Assembly (NCBI GenBank): GCA_017524445.1
Contig: JAFXVP010000055.1
Span: 1 to 46,984, forward strand
Origin: Clostridia bacterium
GTDB taxonomy: Bacteria; Bacillota; Clostridia; Christensenellales; CAG-138
Direction: 5' to 3'
Length of the DNA stretch: 46,984 nt
Shown here: piece by piece, positions 32,641 through 41,992 of the stretch
Position numbering within the stretch: the first letter of the stretch is position 1
Layout of the letters: every line of letters starts with the position of its first letter
Made by a program: the position numbers and the translations under genes
The notes under the pieces: generated by a model
Seen by the model: the letters and a program-made list of their open reading frames with translations, nothing else
Databases searched by the model: none
Told to the model about the DNA's origin: nothing

Positions 32641-35600
32641 ATGGCAATCTTAAAATGCAAAATGTGCGGCGGGGATATTGAACTGTCGGCGGATAAGACG
32701 TTCGGGACGTGCGATTCGTGCGGCAGTACGATGACCTTCCCGAAGGTGGACGACGAGCAGCGGGCGAATATGTTTAACCGCGGCAATCACTTCCGCCGTA
32801 CGGGTGAATTCGACAAAGCGCTTGCCGTGTATGAGCGCATCGTGCAGGAGGACGAGAACGACGCCGAGGCGCATTGGTGCTGCGCGCTGTGCCGGTTCGG
32901 CATCGAATACGTCGAAGACCCGAATACCTTCGAGTATCTCCCGACCTGTCACCGCGCAAGCTTCGACAGCTTCCTGGAGGACGTCGATTACCTTGCTGCA
33001 TTGGACCATTCCGACGGGATCACGCGGCGGCAGTACCAAAAGGACGCGGCAAAGATCGCCGAGGTACAGCGCGGTATCCTCGCGACCTCGCAGAACGAGG
33101 AGCCGTTCGACGTATTCATCTGCTATAAGGAATCCGAAAACGACGGTACGCGCACCCGCGACAGCCTGATGGCGCAGGAGATCTACTATCAGCTCACCGA
33201 GCAGGGGCGGCGGGTGTTCTTCTCGCGCATCACGCTCGAGGACAAAGCGGGCACGGAATACGAGCCGTACATCTTCGCGGCATTGAACTCCGCAAAGGTC
33301 ATGATCGTGGTCACGACCTCGGCGGAACATGTCAACGCGGTCTGGGTCAAGAACGAATGGAGCCGCTTCCTTTCGCTGATGCGTAAGGACCGCAGCAAGC
33401 TCCTTCTGCCCTGCTACCGTGACATGGACCCGTACGATCTGCCGGAAGCGTTGTCCGTTCTGCAATCCTACGACATGGGCAAGATCGGCTTCATCCAAGA
33501 CCTCATTCGCGGCGTGAACAAGGTGCTGGACGCGAGCAAGCCAAAGGAGACGGTCAAGGAGACCGTTGTGGTGCAGCAGACGCAGCAGAACAATGTTGCG
33601 CCGCTTCTGAAGCGTGCGTTCATGTTCCTCGAGGATGGAGATTTCACCCGCGCGGATGAATTCTGCGAACAGGTTTTGAATCTCGATCCGGAAAACGCGG
33701 AGGCTTACCTCGGCAAGCTGATGGCGGAGCTGAAGGTCAGAACACGCGACACGCTGAAGCATCAGCCGGAGCCGTTCGGCAATCGAAACAATTATCAAAA
33801 AGCAGTACGCTTCGGAGACGCGGCGCTTCAAAAGAAGCTGAAGGATGACATAACCTTCATCAGGGAGCGCAACGAGACCGCCCGCAAAGAGGGGATCTAT
33901 CGGCAGGCGATCGAAAAACGGAACAACAAGCGATATCGGGACGCCATCGAACTGTTCGGCAGGATCGCCGGATTTAAAGATTCCGACGCGCGCAAAGAAG
34001 AATGTGAGCAAGAGATGGAGACAGATCGCAAGAATACGATCTATGATACCGCGCTTGCTTTGAGCCGGTATGATACGGTTGAAAAGCAGCGAGAGGCGAT
34101 CGAAAAACTGCGTCAGATCCCGGGCTGGAAGGACGCCGACGTGCAGATCGGATTGTGCGAGCAGAAAATCGAAACGATCAGGATCAATACCGAAAACGCG
34201 CGTAAAGACGGGATCTATCAGCAAGCGCTTTCGCGGATGAAAGATGAAGCCGCGCTGACGGGCTCTGTCAGCGTCGTCAAGAAAAGCCCGATCGAGCGGC
34301 ATAAAAAAGCGATCGAACTGCTGCGTTCGATCCCCGGCTGGCGCGACGCGGAAGCGCAGATCGAGCTCTGTGAACAGCATATCCGGGAATTGCAGGCACA
34401 GGCGGAACATGAACGCATCGAAGCCGAGCGCAAGGCGGAGGAGGACCGCATTGCCGCCGAAAAAGCGGCAAAGAAGCGCACGCTGACGATGGCGATCGTG
34501 ATCCCGACTGTCGCTGCCTGTATCGCGTTTGTGATCGTATTGTTTGCGGTGATCCTCCCGAATCAAAAATACAAGGCGGCGGTGAAGCTCTATGAGAACG
34601 GGGAATACGAAGAAGCGATCGCCGCATTTGAAGCGCTGAACGGGTATAAGGACAGCGAAGCGCAGATCGAGAATTGCAAAACGGCGATGCAAGACCGCGA
34701 ATATGACGCGGCGGTCGCACTCTGTGACGAAGGCAAGTATGAAGAAGCGTATACGGCGTTTGCCCTGATGGATGGATATCGGGACAGCGCGGCGCAGATG
34801 GAGGCATGTAAAACCGCGATCAAGGATCGGGATTACGACGCGGCGGCTGCGCTTTACGATGCAGGCAAGTATGAGGACGCGATCGCTGCGTTCAAAGCGT
34901 TGGACGGGTATGGGGACAGCCTTAATTTGATACATCAATGCAAGTATCAGATTGGGATTATATTGTTTGATGAGGGAAAATTTGAGGAAGCGGCATCTTC
35001 ATTTATTGCTGCAGAAGGCTACAAGGACAGTGCAGACATGATTAACGAAAGTCGGTACTGTCAGGCAAATAACTTGTGTAATGAGGGAGATTATTCTAGG
35101 GCATATACACTTTTTATCGCATTGGGAAAGTATAAAGACAGTTTTCAAAAAGCAGAAGAGATTAGACCGCAATACATTCAGTCACAGATACGGAGTGCTA
35201 ATATTGGAGCAGTTGTCTCATTTGGTTCTTATGAACAGGACAATAATCGTGCTAATGGAAAAGAACCGATAGAATGGTACATTATTGCAAAAAGCGGAAA
35301 CAAAGCATTGCTTCTTGCAAAAAACGCCTTGGAAGAAGGGTTTTATCATAACTTTCCTAATGATGAAAAGGAGGATGATGAAAAAGAAGTGACATGGGAA
35401 ACATGCTTTCTTCGAAAAAGACTGAATGAACAATTTCTGAATGATGCATTCAATGATAATGAAAACAAGATGATTGTGAGCTCAACCTTGGAAACAGTCA
35501 CAAACAGCGGAACCATAAGGACAACAGACAAAGTGTTTTTGCTGAGTGAGAAAGAATTGAAACTATACTTGGATAAAGACACAATCCGTTGTGAAGCAAC

Positions 35601-35814
35601 AGCGTACCTGAAATCAAAAGGTGTATTTGTAAATAATTATAATCACTGTTTGTGGTATTTAAGAGATAAATATAAATATCAATCCATTCAATCCATTATG
35701 GGTGTGAATGAAAGTGATGATGGCGATATTTTACTCCAAGCCTTCGTCGTCAACAATAAAGGGGGAGGAGTTGGCTATTGTATCCGTCCTGCTATCTGGG
35801 TTAATTGCGAGTAA
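32641..35814 (+). CDS. Zinc-ribbon/TIR/repeat/DUF6273 membrane protein, copy 1
   Basis: A 1057-residue protein. Zinc ribbon CKMC...CDSC (C6, C9, C24, C27). TPR-like segment (about 40-75). TIR domain (about 154-300) opening FDVFICYKE, with E239 in WVKNEW at the place of the catalytic glutamate of NADase TIRs. More TPR-like helices (about 320-600). A membrane helix (about 614-640), then 44-residue repeats (about 647-850), and a DUF6273-like C-terminus (VSFGSYEQDNN, WETCFLRKRLN, IRPAIWV). The TIR part is cytoplasmic if the repeats are outside. From about 34920 the DNA becomes clearly AT-rich, suggesting a replaced C-terminus. A paralogue lies at 38801. Confidence 0.8.
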   Translation: MAILKCKMCGGDIELSADKTFGTCDSCGSTMTFPKVDDEQRANMFNRGNHFRRTGEFDKALAVYERIVQEDENDAEAHWCCALCRFGIEYVEDPNTFEYLPTCHRASFDSFLEDVDYLAALDHSDGITRRQYQKDAAKIAEVQRGILATSQNEEPFDVFICYKESENDGTRTRDSLMAQEIYYQLTEQGRRVFFSRITLEDKAGTEYEPYIFAALNSAKVMIVVTTSAEHVNAVWVKNEWSRFLSLMRKDRSKLLLPCYRDMDPYDLPEALSVLQSYDMGKIGFIQDLIRGVNKVLDASKPKETVKETVVVQQTQQNNVAPLLKRAFMFLEDGDFTRADEFCEQVLNLDPENAEAYLGKLMAELKVRTRDTLKHQPEPFGNRNNYQKAVRFGDAALQKKLKDDITFIRERNETARKEGIYRQAIEKRNNKRYRDAIELFGRIAGFKDSDARKEECEQEMETDRKNTIYDTALALSRYDTVEKQREAIEKLRQIPGWKDADVQIGLCEQKIETIRINTENARKDGIYQQALSRMKDEAALTGSVSVVKKSPIERHKKAIELLRSIPGWRDAEAQIELCEQHIRELQAQAEHERIEAERKAEEDRIAAEKAAKKRTLTMAIVIPTVAACIAFVIVLFAVILPNQKYKAAVKLYENGEYEEAIAAFEALNGYKDSEAQIENCKTAMQDREYDAAVALCDEGKYEEAYTAFALMDGYRDSAAQMEACKTAIKDRDYDAAAALYDAGKYEDAIAAFKALDGYGDSLNLIHQCKYQIGIILFDEGKFEEAASSFIAAEGYKDSADMINESRYCQANNLCNEGDYSRAYTLFIALGKYKDSFQKAEEIRPQYIQSQIRSANIGAVVSFGSYEQDNNRANGKEPIEWYIIAKSGNKALLLAKNALEEGFYHNFPNDEKEDDEKEVTWETCFLRKRLNEQFLNDAFNDNENKMIVSSTLETVTNSGTIRTTDKVFLLSEKELKLYLDKDTIRCEATAYLKSKGVFVNNYNHCLWYLRDKYKYQSIQSIMGVNESDDGDILLQAFVVNNKGGGVGYCIRPAIWVNCE
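34579..34920 (+). repeat. 132-bp coding repeats (44 residues) in TIR copy 1
   Basis: Units start at 34579, 34711 and 34843 (the third is partial before divergence). Consensus: A-x-x-LY-x-x-GKYEEAI-x-AF-x-AL-x-GYKDS-x-x-QIE-x-CK-x-A. Two further diverged units continue in the AT-rich part. These are TPR/Sel1-like helical hairpins. Confidence 0.7.
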
Positions 35815-35846
35815 CTATCCTAAGTGATAAGAAGGAGAGTTGTTAA

Positions 35847-36332
35847 GTGGATATTAAGAGAGTTCTTTCAGAGAGTCAGACTAATAGCATAGTGAATATT
35901 ATTCGGGATAAGTGCAGACTGTTTCATGAAAAGAACGAGGATTTGTATTATAATCCTTATGTCATAATGAGAAAGCAACATGCGCTGACAGGTGCGGTAC
36001 TGACAGGTTTTGCTCCGATGAATATGCAGATAGAAGGACTTGCATCTCGAGACGTCAATTATGGACCTCAAAACAAAATGTGTCAGCCTGAATTATACAA
36101 TGAGAATGCAGTATTCCATATTTATAGCAACAAAGCAAACATTGAAAAGAACAATTTGGTTAGGACGAAGTGCGAACAGTTTAATCGCGATATTGAGAAC
36201 ACAAAGCCGAATTTCTATATCATTAGATTTAAAACCAATGGAAGTGATCAATTAGTAGGATTGACTTTGTTATTGCCAAATAAAGATGTCCAGATAATTG
36301 ATGAATATGAAATACCAATAATGCAGTATTGA
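35847..36332 (+). CDS. Unknown AT-rich gene
   Basis: A 161-residue soluble protein that I do not recognise. GTG 35847 is the start, supported by GAAGGAGAG ending 7 bases upstream. The DNA is much richer in A and T than the SPFH gene downstream and matches the AT-rich tail of the TIR gene upstream, so both probably came in together. It starts 32 bp after the TIR gene and ends 9 bp before the SPFH gene, within the same operon. Confidence 0.6.
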   Translation: MDIKRVLSESQTNSIVNIIRDKCRLFHEKNEDLYYNPYVIMRKQHALTGAVLTGFAPMNMQIEGLASRDVNYGPQNKMCQPELYNENAVFHIYSNKANIEKNNLVRTKCEQFNRDIENTKPNFYIIRFKTNGSDQLVGLTLLLPNKDVQIIDEYEIPIMQY

Positions 36333-36341
36333 GGAGGTTTT

Positions 36342-37673
36342 ATGGCACACATTGCAGAAGTAATCAAGTACGAAGGCGACAACAGCACATTTGTATGGAA
36401 GCATCCGCAGGAGGATTTCAATCTCGGCTCGCAACTCATCGTGCATGAGAGCCAGGAAGCGGTCTTTATGATGAACGGACAGGCGCTTGACCTGTTCGGA
36501 CCGGGGCGCTACACGCTCGAAACGCAGAACATTCCGCTGATCGGCAAGGCGCTGAAAGCGGCGACGGGCGGCATTTCGCCGTTCCACTGCGAGGTCTATT
36601 TCATCAACAAGACCGAGCAGATGGCTTTGAAGTGGGGCACGCCGGACAAGGTGCGCTTCATCGATCCGCTGACCGGCGTTCCGCTGGAGCTCGGCGCAAG
36701 CGGCGATCTGTCGCTTGCGGTCGAGGATTCGAGAAAACTCCTTGTCAAGCTCGTCGGCACCATGCGCGGGATCGCGTGGGAAGACGCGGCGGGATTTACA
36801 AAGTCGCTGCAGGCGTCATTCCGTCCGCTGATCACGAGCACCGTCAAGACGAATCTCGGCGCGATCATCAAGGACAACGCGATCGACATCCTCGAGGTCG
36901 ATGAAAAGCTCGAGCTGATCTCCGGCGTGCTCGGCGCCAAGATCCGCGAGGGCTTCGAGGACTACGGCCTCACCGTGCCGAAGTTCTTTGTGACGAGCGT
37001 CGTGCTGCCGGAGGACGATCCGAACTTCAAACGCATCCGCGAGCTGCACACGATCGTGCTGCAGACCCGCGTGATCCAGGCGGAAGCGACGGTCAAGACC
37101 GCGGCGGCGCAGAGCCAGGCGCAGTACCGCACCGCCGAGGAACAGAGCAAGGCGGCGATCGAAGCGGCGCGCAGACAGGCGGAGCTCGAGCGTCAGACGA
37201 CCGAAACCGAGGTCGCAAAGCGCGAAGCCGAGCGCAAAGTCATCGCGGCGCAGGCGGAAGCGCAGGCGGCGCGCATGCAGGGTCTGACCGAAGCCGAGAT
37301 CATGGCGGCGAAGGGCTACAACCAGAAGGACGTCCTGCAGGCGGAAGTGCAGAAAGCGTACGCCGAGGGCATCGGCAACATGGGACCGGACACGGTCAAC
37401 GGCGGAGGCGGCGGTTCGAGCGTGATGAGCGATATGCTCGGCCTCGGCGTCGGCATGGCGGCGGCAGGCACGATCATGCCGCAGATCGGAAACATGTTCG
37501 GCAATATGCAGCCGCAGCAGCCCGCACAGCCGGCAGCGCCCGCACAGCCGCAGGACGATATGGCGGCGTTCAAGGCGAAGGTCGAAAAGCTGACCATGAT
37601 GAAGGACGCGGGGCTTCTGACCGAGGAAGAATTCGCCAACATGAAGGCGGAGCTACTAAAGAGCATTCTGTAA
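36342..37673 (+). CDS. SPFH-domain protein with SHOCT tail
   Basis: A 443-residue protein related to YdjI-type SPFH (band-7-like) proteins. The N-terminal 260 residues form the SPFH domain (VIKYEGDNSTFVWKHP, ESQEAVFMMNGQALDLFGPGRYTL). Then a long alanine/glutamate-rich coiled coil (about 250-330), a Gly/Pro/Gln-rich linker and a C-terminal SHOCT motif (KVEKLTMMKDAGLLTEEEF). Such proteins assemble on membranes; Bacillus relatives take part in envelope-stress responses. It lies between two TIR genes. AGGAGG precedes the ATG. Confidence 0.85.
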   Translation: MAHIAEVIKYEGDNSTFVWKHPQEDFNLGSQLIVHESQEAVFMMNGQALDLFGPGRYTLETQNIPLIGKALKAATGGISPFHCEVYFINKTEQMALKWGTPDKVRFIDPLTGVPLELGASGDLSLAVEDSRKLLVKLVGTMRGIAWEDAAGFTKSLQASFRPLITSTVKTNLGAIIKDNAIDILEVDEKLELISGVLGAKIREGFEDYGLTVPKFFVTSVVLPEDDPNFKRIRELHTIVLQTRVIQAEATVKTAAAQSQAQYRTAEEQSKAAIEAARRQAELERQTTETEVAKREAERKVIAAQAEAQAARMQGLTEAEIMAAKGYNQKDVLQAEVQKAYAEGIGNMGPDTVNGGGGGSSVMSDMLGLGVGMAAAGTIMPQIGNMFGNMQPQQPAQPAAPAQPQDDMAAFKAKVEKLTMMKDAGLLTEEEFANMKAELLKSIL

Positions 37674-37686
37674 GGGGGAAACGGAT

Positions 37687-38400
37687 ATGAAAAAGGCATT
37701 CAAAATCTATCTGATCGCGTGGGCGATCATGTTCGTGCTGTTCAACGTCGTCGTGATCGCGCTGCCGAAGGAAACGACGGTCGCGGGCGTCACCGTTACC
37801 AAGCTCGGCGGGCTTTCGTGGATCACGCTGATCGTGTTTGAGCTGTGCTTTGTCGGGCATCTCGTCTGCACGTGGTTCGCGCTGAAACGGAACAAGCTGT
37901 CCGGCATGTTCTACCGCCTGCCGCTGATCCGGCTGTCCTATGCGTGCGTGATCGTTACGCTCGTGCTCGGCTGCCTTGCGATGGCGATTCCCGGTTTGCC
38001 CTCGTGGATCCCGCTGGTCCTCACGCTCGCCGTGATGGCGATCTACGTGTTCGCGATCCTGAAAGCGGCCGCCGCGGCGGAGATCGTGGAGGAGATCGAC
38101 GAAAAGGTCAAGGCAAAGACGGCGTTTATCAAGACGCTGACCGTCGATGCGAACACGCTATGCTCACGCGCCAAGAGCGAACCGGTTAAGACCGCCTGCA
38201 AAAAGGTTTTTGAAGCCGTGCGCTATTCCGACCCGATGAGCGCCGACGCGCTTTCCGACGTCGAATCCCGCATCCGCACCGAGTTCGACAGCTTCACCGA
38301 TGCGGTCATTTCGGACAACGCCGACGCCGCAGCCGCCTCCGCGGACGAGCTTCTGACGCTGATCCAAGAGCGCAGCAGCCGGTGCAGGATGGAGAAGTGA
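37687..38400 (+). CDS. Four-helix membrane protein, unknown
   Basis: A 237-residue protein with four predicted membrane helices (about 5-26, 38-60, 78-100, 104-128) and a cytoplasmic C-terminal half of about 110 helical residues. No family recognised. AAGGGGGAA lies before the ATG, 13 bp after the SPFH gene; GC content is like that of the SPFH gene. Probably works at the membrane with the SPFH protein (inference from the tight spacing). Confidence 0.65.
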   Translation: MKKAFKIYLIAWAIMFVLFNVVVIALPKETTVAGVTVTKLGGLSWITLIVFELCFVGHLVCTWFALKRNKLSGMFYRLPLIRLSYACVIVTLVLGCLAMAIPGLPSWIPLVLTLAVMAIYVFAILKAAAAAEIVEEIDEKVKAKTAFIKTLTVDANTLCSRAKSEPVKTACKKVFEAVRYSDPMSADALSDVESRIRTEFDSFTDAVISDNADAAAASADELLTLIQERSSRCRMEK

Positions 38401-38408
38401 GATTGTAA

Positions 38409-38801
38409 ATGAATAATGATTTGTTAGTCAATATTCTTATTGGATTAGGCGCTGGACTTATTTCAGGATTGGCGTCAAGCCTCATCACATATTTCATTAC
38501 AAAACGAAGAGAGAAAAAGGAGTTTCTTTTCAATTATTGGCACAATTATATTTTTTCAGCGTTAGATAAATGTGGAGTGTACTTTCCTAGATTCGAGGAA
38601 TTGACATCTATAAGAGTGATTGGAGACAAAGATAGTAAATGGTATAAAGCCATAACTGAAATACAAGATCAGTTACATCCTGAGAATTTCGTAGACAAAG
38701 AGTTTTCAAATAAAGAAGAAGTTATTGCAAGGAATGCTATTATTGCACTAGAAGAATTGAATATGTGGAAGAATAAAAGGGCTGCAAAACGGAGGAAATA
38801 A
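38409..38801 (+). CDS. Small membrane-anchored AT-rich protein
   Basis: A 130-residue protein with a single N-terminal helix (about 8-30, LIGLGAGLISGLASSLITYFI) and a charged C-terminal part. Not recognised. AT-rich like 35847-36332, and unlike the genes on either side. It follows the preceding gene by 8 bp, and its TAA overlaps the ATG of the second TIR gene by one base, so the two are translationally coupled. Confidence 0.6.
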   Translation: MNNDLLVNILIGLGAGLISGLASSLITYFITKRREKKEFLFNYWHNYIFSALDKCGVYFPRFEELTSIRVIGDKDSKWYKAITEIQDQLHPENFVDKEFSNKEEVIARNAIIALEELNMWKNKRAAKRRK

Positions 38802-41560
38802 TGTCGATCTTCAAATGCAAAATGTGCGGGGGCACAATTGAGTTCAACGAAGGCGATACGATCGGCGTGTGTGACAGCTGCGGAACGAAGCAGACGCTGC
38901 CGAGACTCGATTCCGATCGCAAGACGAACCTGTACGACCGCGCGAATCACTTTCGCCGCAACAACGAGTTCGACAAGGCAATGTCGATCTACGAGAACAT
39001 CCTGAACGAGGATCCGACCGACGCGGAGGCGTACTGGTCTTTGGTACTGTGCCGATATGGCATCGAGTACGTCGAGGATCCCGCGACGCATCGGCGCGTG
39101 CCCACGGTCAACCGCGCGCAGTTTACCTCGATCTTCGACGACGAGGATTATAAATCCGCGCTGAAAAACGCGGACGCCCTGCAGCGCTCGATCTACGAGG
39201 ACGAGGCAAAGGCAATCAACGAGATCCAAAAGGGCATCCTGGAGATATCCGCCAAGGAGGAGCCGTTCGACGTCTTCATCTGTTACAAGGAGACTGACGC
39301 AAACGGCAGAAGAACGCCGGATTCCGTGCTCGCCACCGACCTCTATCATCAGCTCACCAACGAGGGCTTCAAGGTCTTCTTCTCGCGCATCACGCTCGAG
39401 GACAAGCTCGGACAGGAGTACGAGCCTTATATCTTCGCCGCGCTGAACTCCGCCAAGGCGATGGTCGTGCTCGGCACCAAGCCGGAGCATTTCAACGCCG
39501 TCTGGGTCAAAAACGAGTGGAGCCGCTACCTCGCGCTGATCAAAGCGGGCGCAAAGAAGACGCTGATCCCCGCGTATCGCGACATGGACCCCTACGATCT
39601 GCCGGACGAGTTTTCGCATCTGCAGGCGCAGGATATGAGTAAGCTCGGCTTTATGCAGGACCTGATCCGCGGCATCAAAAAGATCGTCAGGACCGACGAG
39701 CCGAAACAGACGACCATTCGAGAAACGGTGGTTCAGCAGCCGGCGCAGACCAATACGGCCCCGCTGCTTCGCCGCGCCTTTATGTTCCTGGAGGACAGCA
39801 ACTGGCAGAGCGCCGATGAATACTGCGAAAAGGTTCTCGACCTCGATCCCGAAAACGCCGAAGCATATCTCGGCAAGCTGATGGCGGAGCTGAAGGTGAA
39901 AAAGCGCGACGCCCTGAAGGATCAGCCCGAACCGTTCGACAACCGGAACAATTATAAAAAGGCATTGCGCTTCGGAGACGAGAAGCTGAAACAAAATCTT
40001 TCGGATGATATTGCCTTTATCAATGCGCGTAATGAAGAAGCGCGGAAGACAGGGATTTACAATGACGGCGTAAAAGCCATGAATGCCGCATCGACGGAAT
40101 CCACATACAAAAAAGCGGCGGCGATCTTCCAAAAGATCCCAGGTTTCCGGGATGCGGACGTCCTTGCGGAACGCTGTCTGGAACAGGCTGAGATCCGCCG
40201 CAAGAACGCGATCTATCACGCGGCGCGGTCGCAAATGACCGGCTTTTTCGCTTCCGGCTACGAATCCGCGATCGAAACGTTTCGTAAGATCCCCGGATGG
40301 AAGGATGCGGAAGATCAGATCCTTGCCTGCGAACGAAAGATCGAAGAGATCAAAGCGAAGGAAGAAGCGGATCGAATGGAGCGCGAGCGCAAAAAGGAGG
40401 AAGCGCGGATTACAGCGGAGAAACGAAAGAAAAAGAAGAAGAAAGCTGCGCTGATGATTGCTGCCGCAGCCGCTGTGATTGTCATGGTGCTGATCCTCCT
40501 GTTTACGGCGATCCTGCCGCCGATTCGTTATAACAAAGCGGTGGAGCTGTATAATGCCGGAAAGTACGAAGAAGCGATCATGGCGTTTGAAGCGTTGAAC
40601 GGATATAAGGACAGCGAAACGCAGATCGAATCATGCAAAACGGCGATCAAGGATCAAGATTACGAAGCCGCGGTTGTGCTGTACGAAGCCGGAAAGTATG
40701 AAGAAGCGATAGCGGCATTTGAAGCGTTGGACGGGTATAAGGACAGCGAACAGCAGATCGAAGCCTGCAAAACGGTGATCAAGGATCAAGACTACGAAGC
40801 CGCAGTTGCGTTGTATGAAGTCGGAAAGTATGAAGAAGCGATAGCTGCGTTTGAAGCGCTGAATGGTTATAGAGATAGTACTGCGAAGATTAAAGAAACT
40901 AAACAGAAATATCATAAAGAACTGCTTTTAAAGGCGAACGTTGGTTCTTATATCTTCTTTGGTAGCTATGAGCAAGATAATAACACTTCAAACGGAAAAG
41001 AAGATATTGAATGGTTGGTGCTTGCAAAGGAAGGAGATCGGGTGCTTGTAATCAGCAGGCATGCTCTTGATTGTCAATGGTATCACAATTCTATGGTCGA
41101 TGAGATTACATGGGAAACATGTTCACTGAGAAAATGGTTGAACAACGAATTTTTGAAAGCGGCATTTAGTGCTGACGAGCAGGACAAAATACTAAAAGAA
41201 AAGGTCACTGCTGATAAAAACGATTCAATATTTAGGGAAATACCTGTTGGAAATGATACATATGACAAGTTATTTTTGTTAAGTGTAGTCGAGCTTAGTC
41301 GGTTCTTCCCTTCTGAAAGTATGAGAGTATGTCAATTAACAGAATATGCTAAAGCAAGAGGTGCTTACTGCGATTCGGATCGCAATTGTTTTTGGTGGCT
41401 ACGATCGCCTGAAACAAATGCATACTGTGCTGCTTTTGTTACGACAAGTGGTTATGAAACAAGCCGTTGGGTTTGGGATGATCAAAGAAAAGGATACAGC
41501 GATGGGTACAAAGGCCGGAATTGCGCAGTGAGGCCTGCTATGTGGATCAATCTTGAATGA
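38801..41560 (+). CDS. Zinc-ribbon/TIR/repeat/DUF6273 membrane protein, copy 2
   Basis: A 919-residue paralogue of the protein at 32641. Zinc ribbon C6, C9, C24, C27. TIR domain (about 154-300; FDVFICYKE, FFSRITLEDK) with E239 in WVKNEW. TPR-like helices with basic coiled coil (about 520-547), membrane helix (about 548-574), and 44-residue repeats (from 580; nearly three units). The C-terminal DUF6273-like domain has FGSYEQDNN, EWLVLAKEGDRVLV, WETCSLRKWLNNEF, WWLRSPE and VRPAMWINLE. The first 330 residues are very similar to copy 1. The DNA turns AT-rich from about 40880. One base overlaps the preceding gene. Confidence 0.8.
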   Translation: MSIFKCKMCGGTIEFNEGDTIGVCDSCGTKQTLPRLDSDRKTNLYDRANHFRRNNEFDKAMSIYENILNEDPTDAEAYWSLVLCRYGIEYVEDPATHRRVPTVNRAQFTSIFDDEDYKSALKNADALQRSIYEDEAKAINEIQKGILEISAKEEPFDVFICYKETDANGRRTPDSVLATDLYHQLTNEGFKVFFSRITLEDKLGQEYEPYIFAALNSAKAMVVLGTKPEHFNAVWVKNEWSRYLALIKAGAKKTLIPAYRDMDPYDLPDEFSHLQAQDMSKLGFMQDLIRGIKKIVRTDEPKQTTIRETVVQQPAQTNTAPLLRRAFMFLEDSNWQSADEYCEKVLDLDPENAEAYLGKLMAELKVKKRDALKDQPEPFDNRNNYKKALRFGDEKLKQNLSDDIAFINARNEEARKTGIYNDGVKAMNAASTESTYKKAAAIFQKIPGFRDADVLAERCLEQAEIRRKNAIYHAARSQMTGFFASGYESAIETFRKIPGWKDAEDQILACERKIEEIKAKEEADRMERERKKEEARITAEKRKKKKKKAALMIAAAAAVIVMVLILLFTAILPPIRYNKAVELYNAGKYEEAIMAFEALNGYKDSETQIESCKTAIKDQDYEAAVVLYEAGKYEEAIAAFEALDGYKDSEQQIEACKTVIKDQDYEAAVALYEVGKYEEAIAAFEALNGYRDSTAKIKETKQKYHKELLLKANVGSYIFFGSYEQDNNTSNGKEDIEWLVLAKEGDRVLVISRHALDCQWYHNSMVDEITWETCSLRKWLNNEFLKAAFSADEQDKILKEKVTADKNDSIFREIPVGNDTYDKLFLLSVVELSRFFPSESMRVCQLTEYAKARGAYCDSDRNCFWWLRSPETNAYCAAFVTTSGYETSRWVWDDQRKGYSDGYKGRNCAVRPAMWINLE
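40538..40900 (+). repeat. 132-bp coding repeats (44 residues) in TIR copy 2
   Basis: Units begin at 40538, 40670 and 40802; the first two are nearly identical in DNA as well as protein (AGKYEEAI-x-AFEAL-x-GYKDSE, KTxIKDQDYEA). The third breaks off where the AT-rich part starts. Number of units could vary between strains through recombination. Confidence 0.7.
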
Positions 41561-41567
41561 TGAATTC

Positions 41568-41953
41568 GGAATGAGGAATGAGGAATTATGAGAGAAAATG
41601 CTGTAAAAGATAAAAGCAAGGCGTTTGCGCTGCGGATCATAAAGCTTTATAAATACTTGTGTGATGAAAAACGCGAATTCGTCTTGTCAAAGCAAATTTT
41701 ACGGTGCGGAACGAGCATCGGTGCCAATGTCCGCGAAGCGCAGAGGGGACAGAGCAAGCCGGACTTTTATGCAAAAATGAGCATCGCGTTAAAAGAAGCG
41801 GATGAAACGGCATACTGGCTTGAACTGTTATCTGAAGGCGGTTTCATTGAAACACCTTCATACGAAAGCATGTATGCCGATTGCAGCGAAATCATCAAAC
41901 TGCTGACCTCCATCACCAAAACGCAAAATGATTAATTCCTCATTCCTCATTCC
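41568..41953. mobile_element. Four-helix-bundle mini-element with 21-bp inverted repeats
   Basis: Positions 41568-41588 and 41933-41953 form a perfect 21-bp inverted repeat made of GGAATGA units. They enclose just one gene, whose ATG begins at the last base of the left repeat and whose TAA opens the right repeat. Similar ORFs with flanking inverted repeats are known as intervening sequences in 23S rRNA genes. Here the unit sits between a TIR gene and a zinc-ribbon gene that has lost its start. Confidence 0.7.
41588..41935 (+). CDS. Four-helix-bundle protein (S23/IVP family)
   Basis: A 115-residue protein of the family first found in 23S rRNA intervening sequences (TIGR02436-type). Seen: KAFALRIIKLYKYL, KQILRCGTSIGANVREAQRGQSKPDF and KEADETAYWLELL, the conserved helices. 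Family members form pentameric helical bundles with a basic surface; their role is unknown. Start ATG 41588 and stop 41935 touch the flanking inverted repeats. The ribosome binding site is the GAGGAA of the left repeat itself. Confidence 0.85.
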   Translation: MRENAVKDKSKAFALRIIKLYKYLCDEKREFVLSKQILRCGTSIGANVREAQRGQSKPDFYAKMSIALKEADETAYWLELLSEGGFIETPSYESMYADCSEIIKLLTSITKTQND

Positions 41954-41992
41954 CCATTCCCCTGCCCCATTTGCGGGGGAAAACTGCATATC

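Noticed and set aside
32650..34938. 762-codon minus-strand open frame opposite TIR copy 1
   Set aside because: Antisense of a recognised gene; no family signature. The same holds for 11099-12574, 24105-25991, 28628-30316 and 38669-40234 on the minus strand.
35200..41560. DUF6273-like tips as variable proteins of a diversity-generating retroelement
   Set aside because: The WWLRSPE...VRPAMW pattern recalls such folds, but no reverse transcriptase or template repeat exists in the window.
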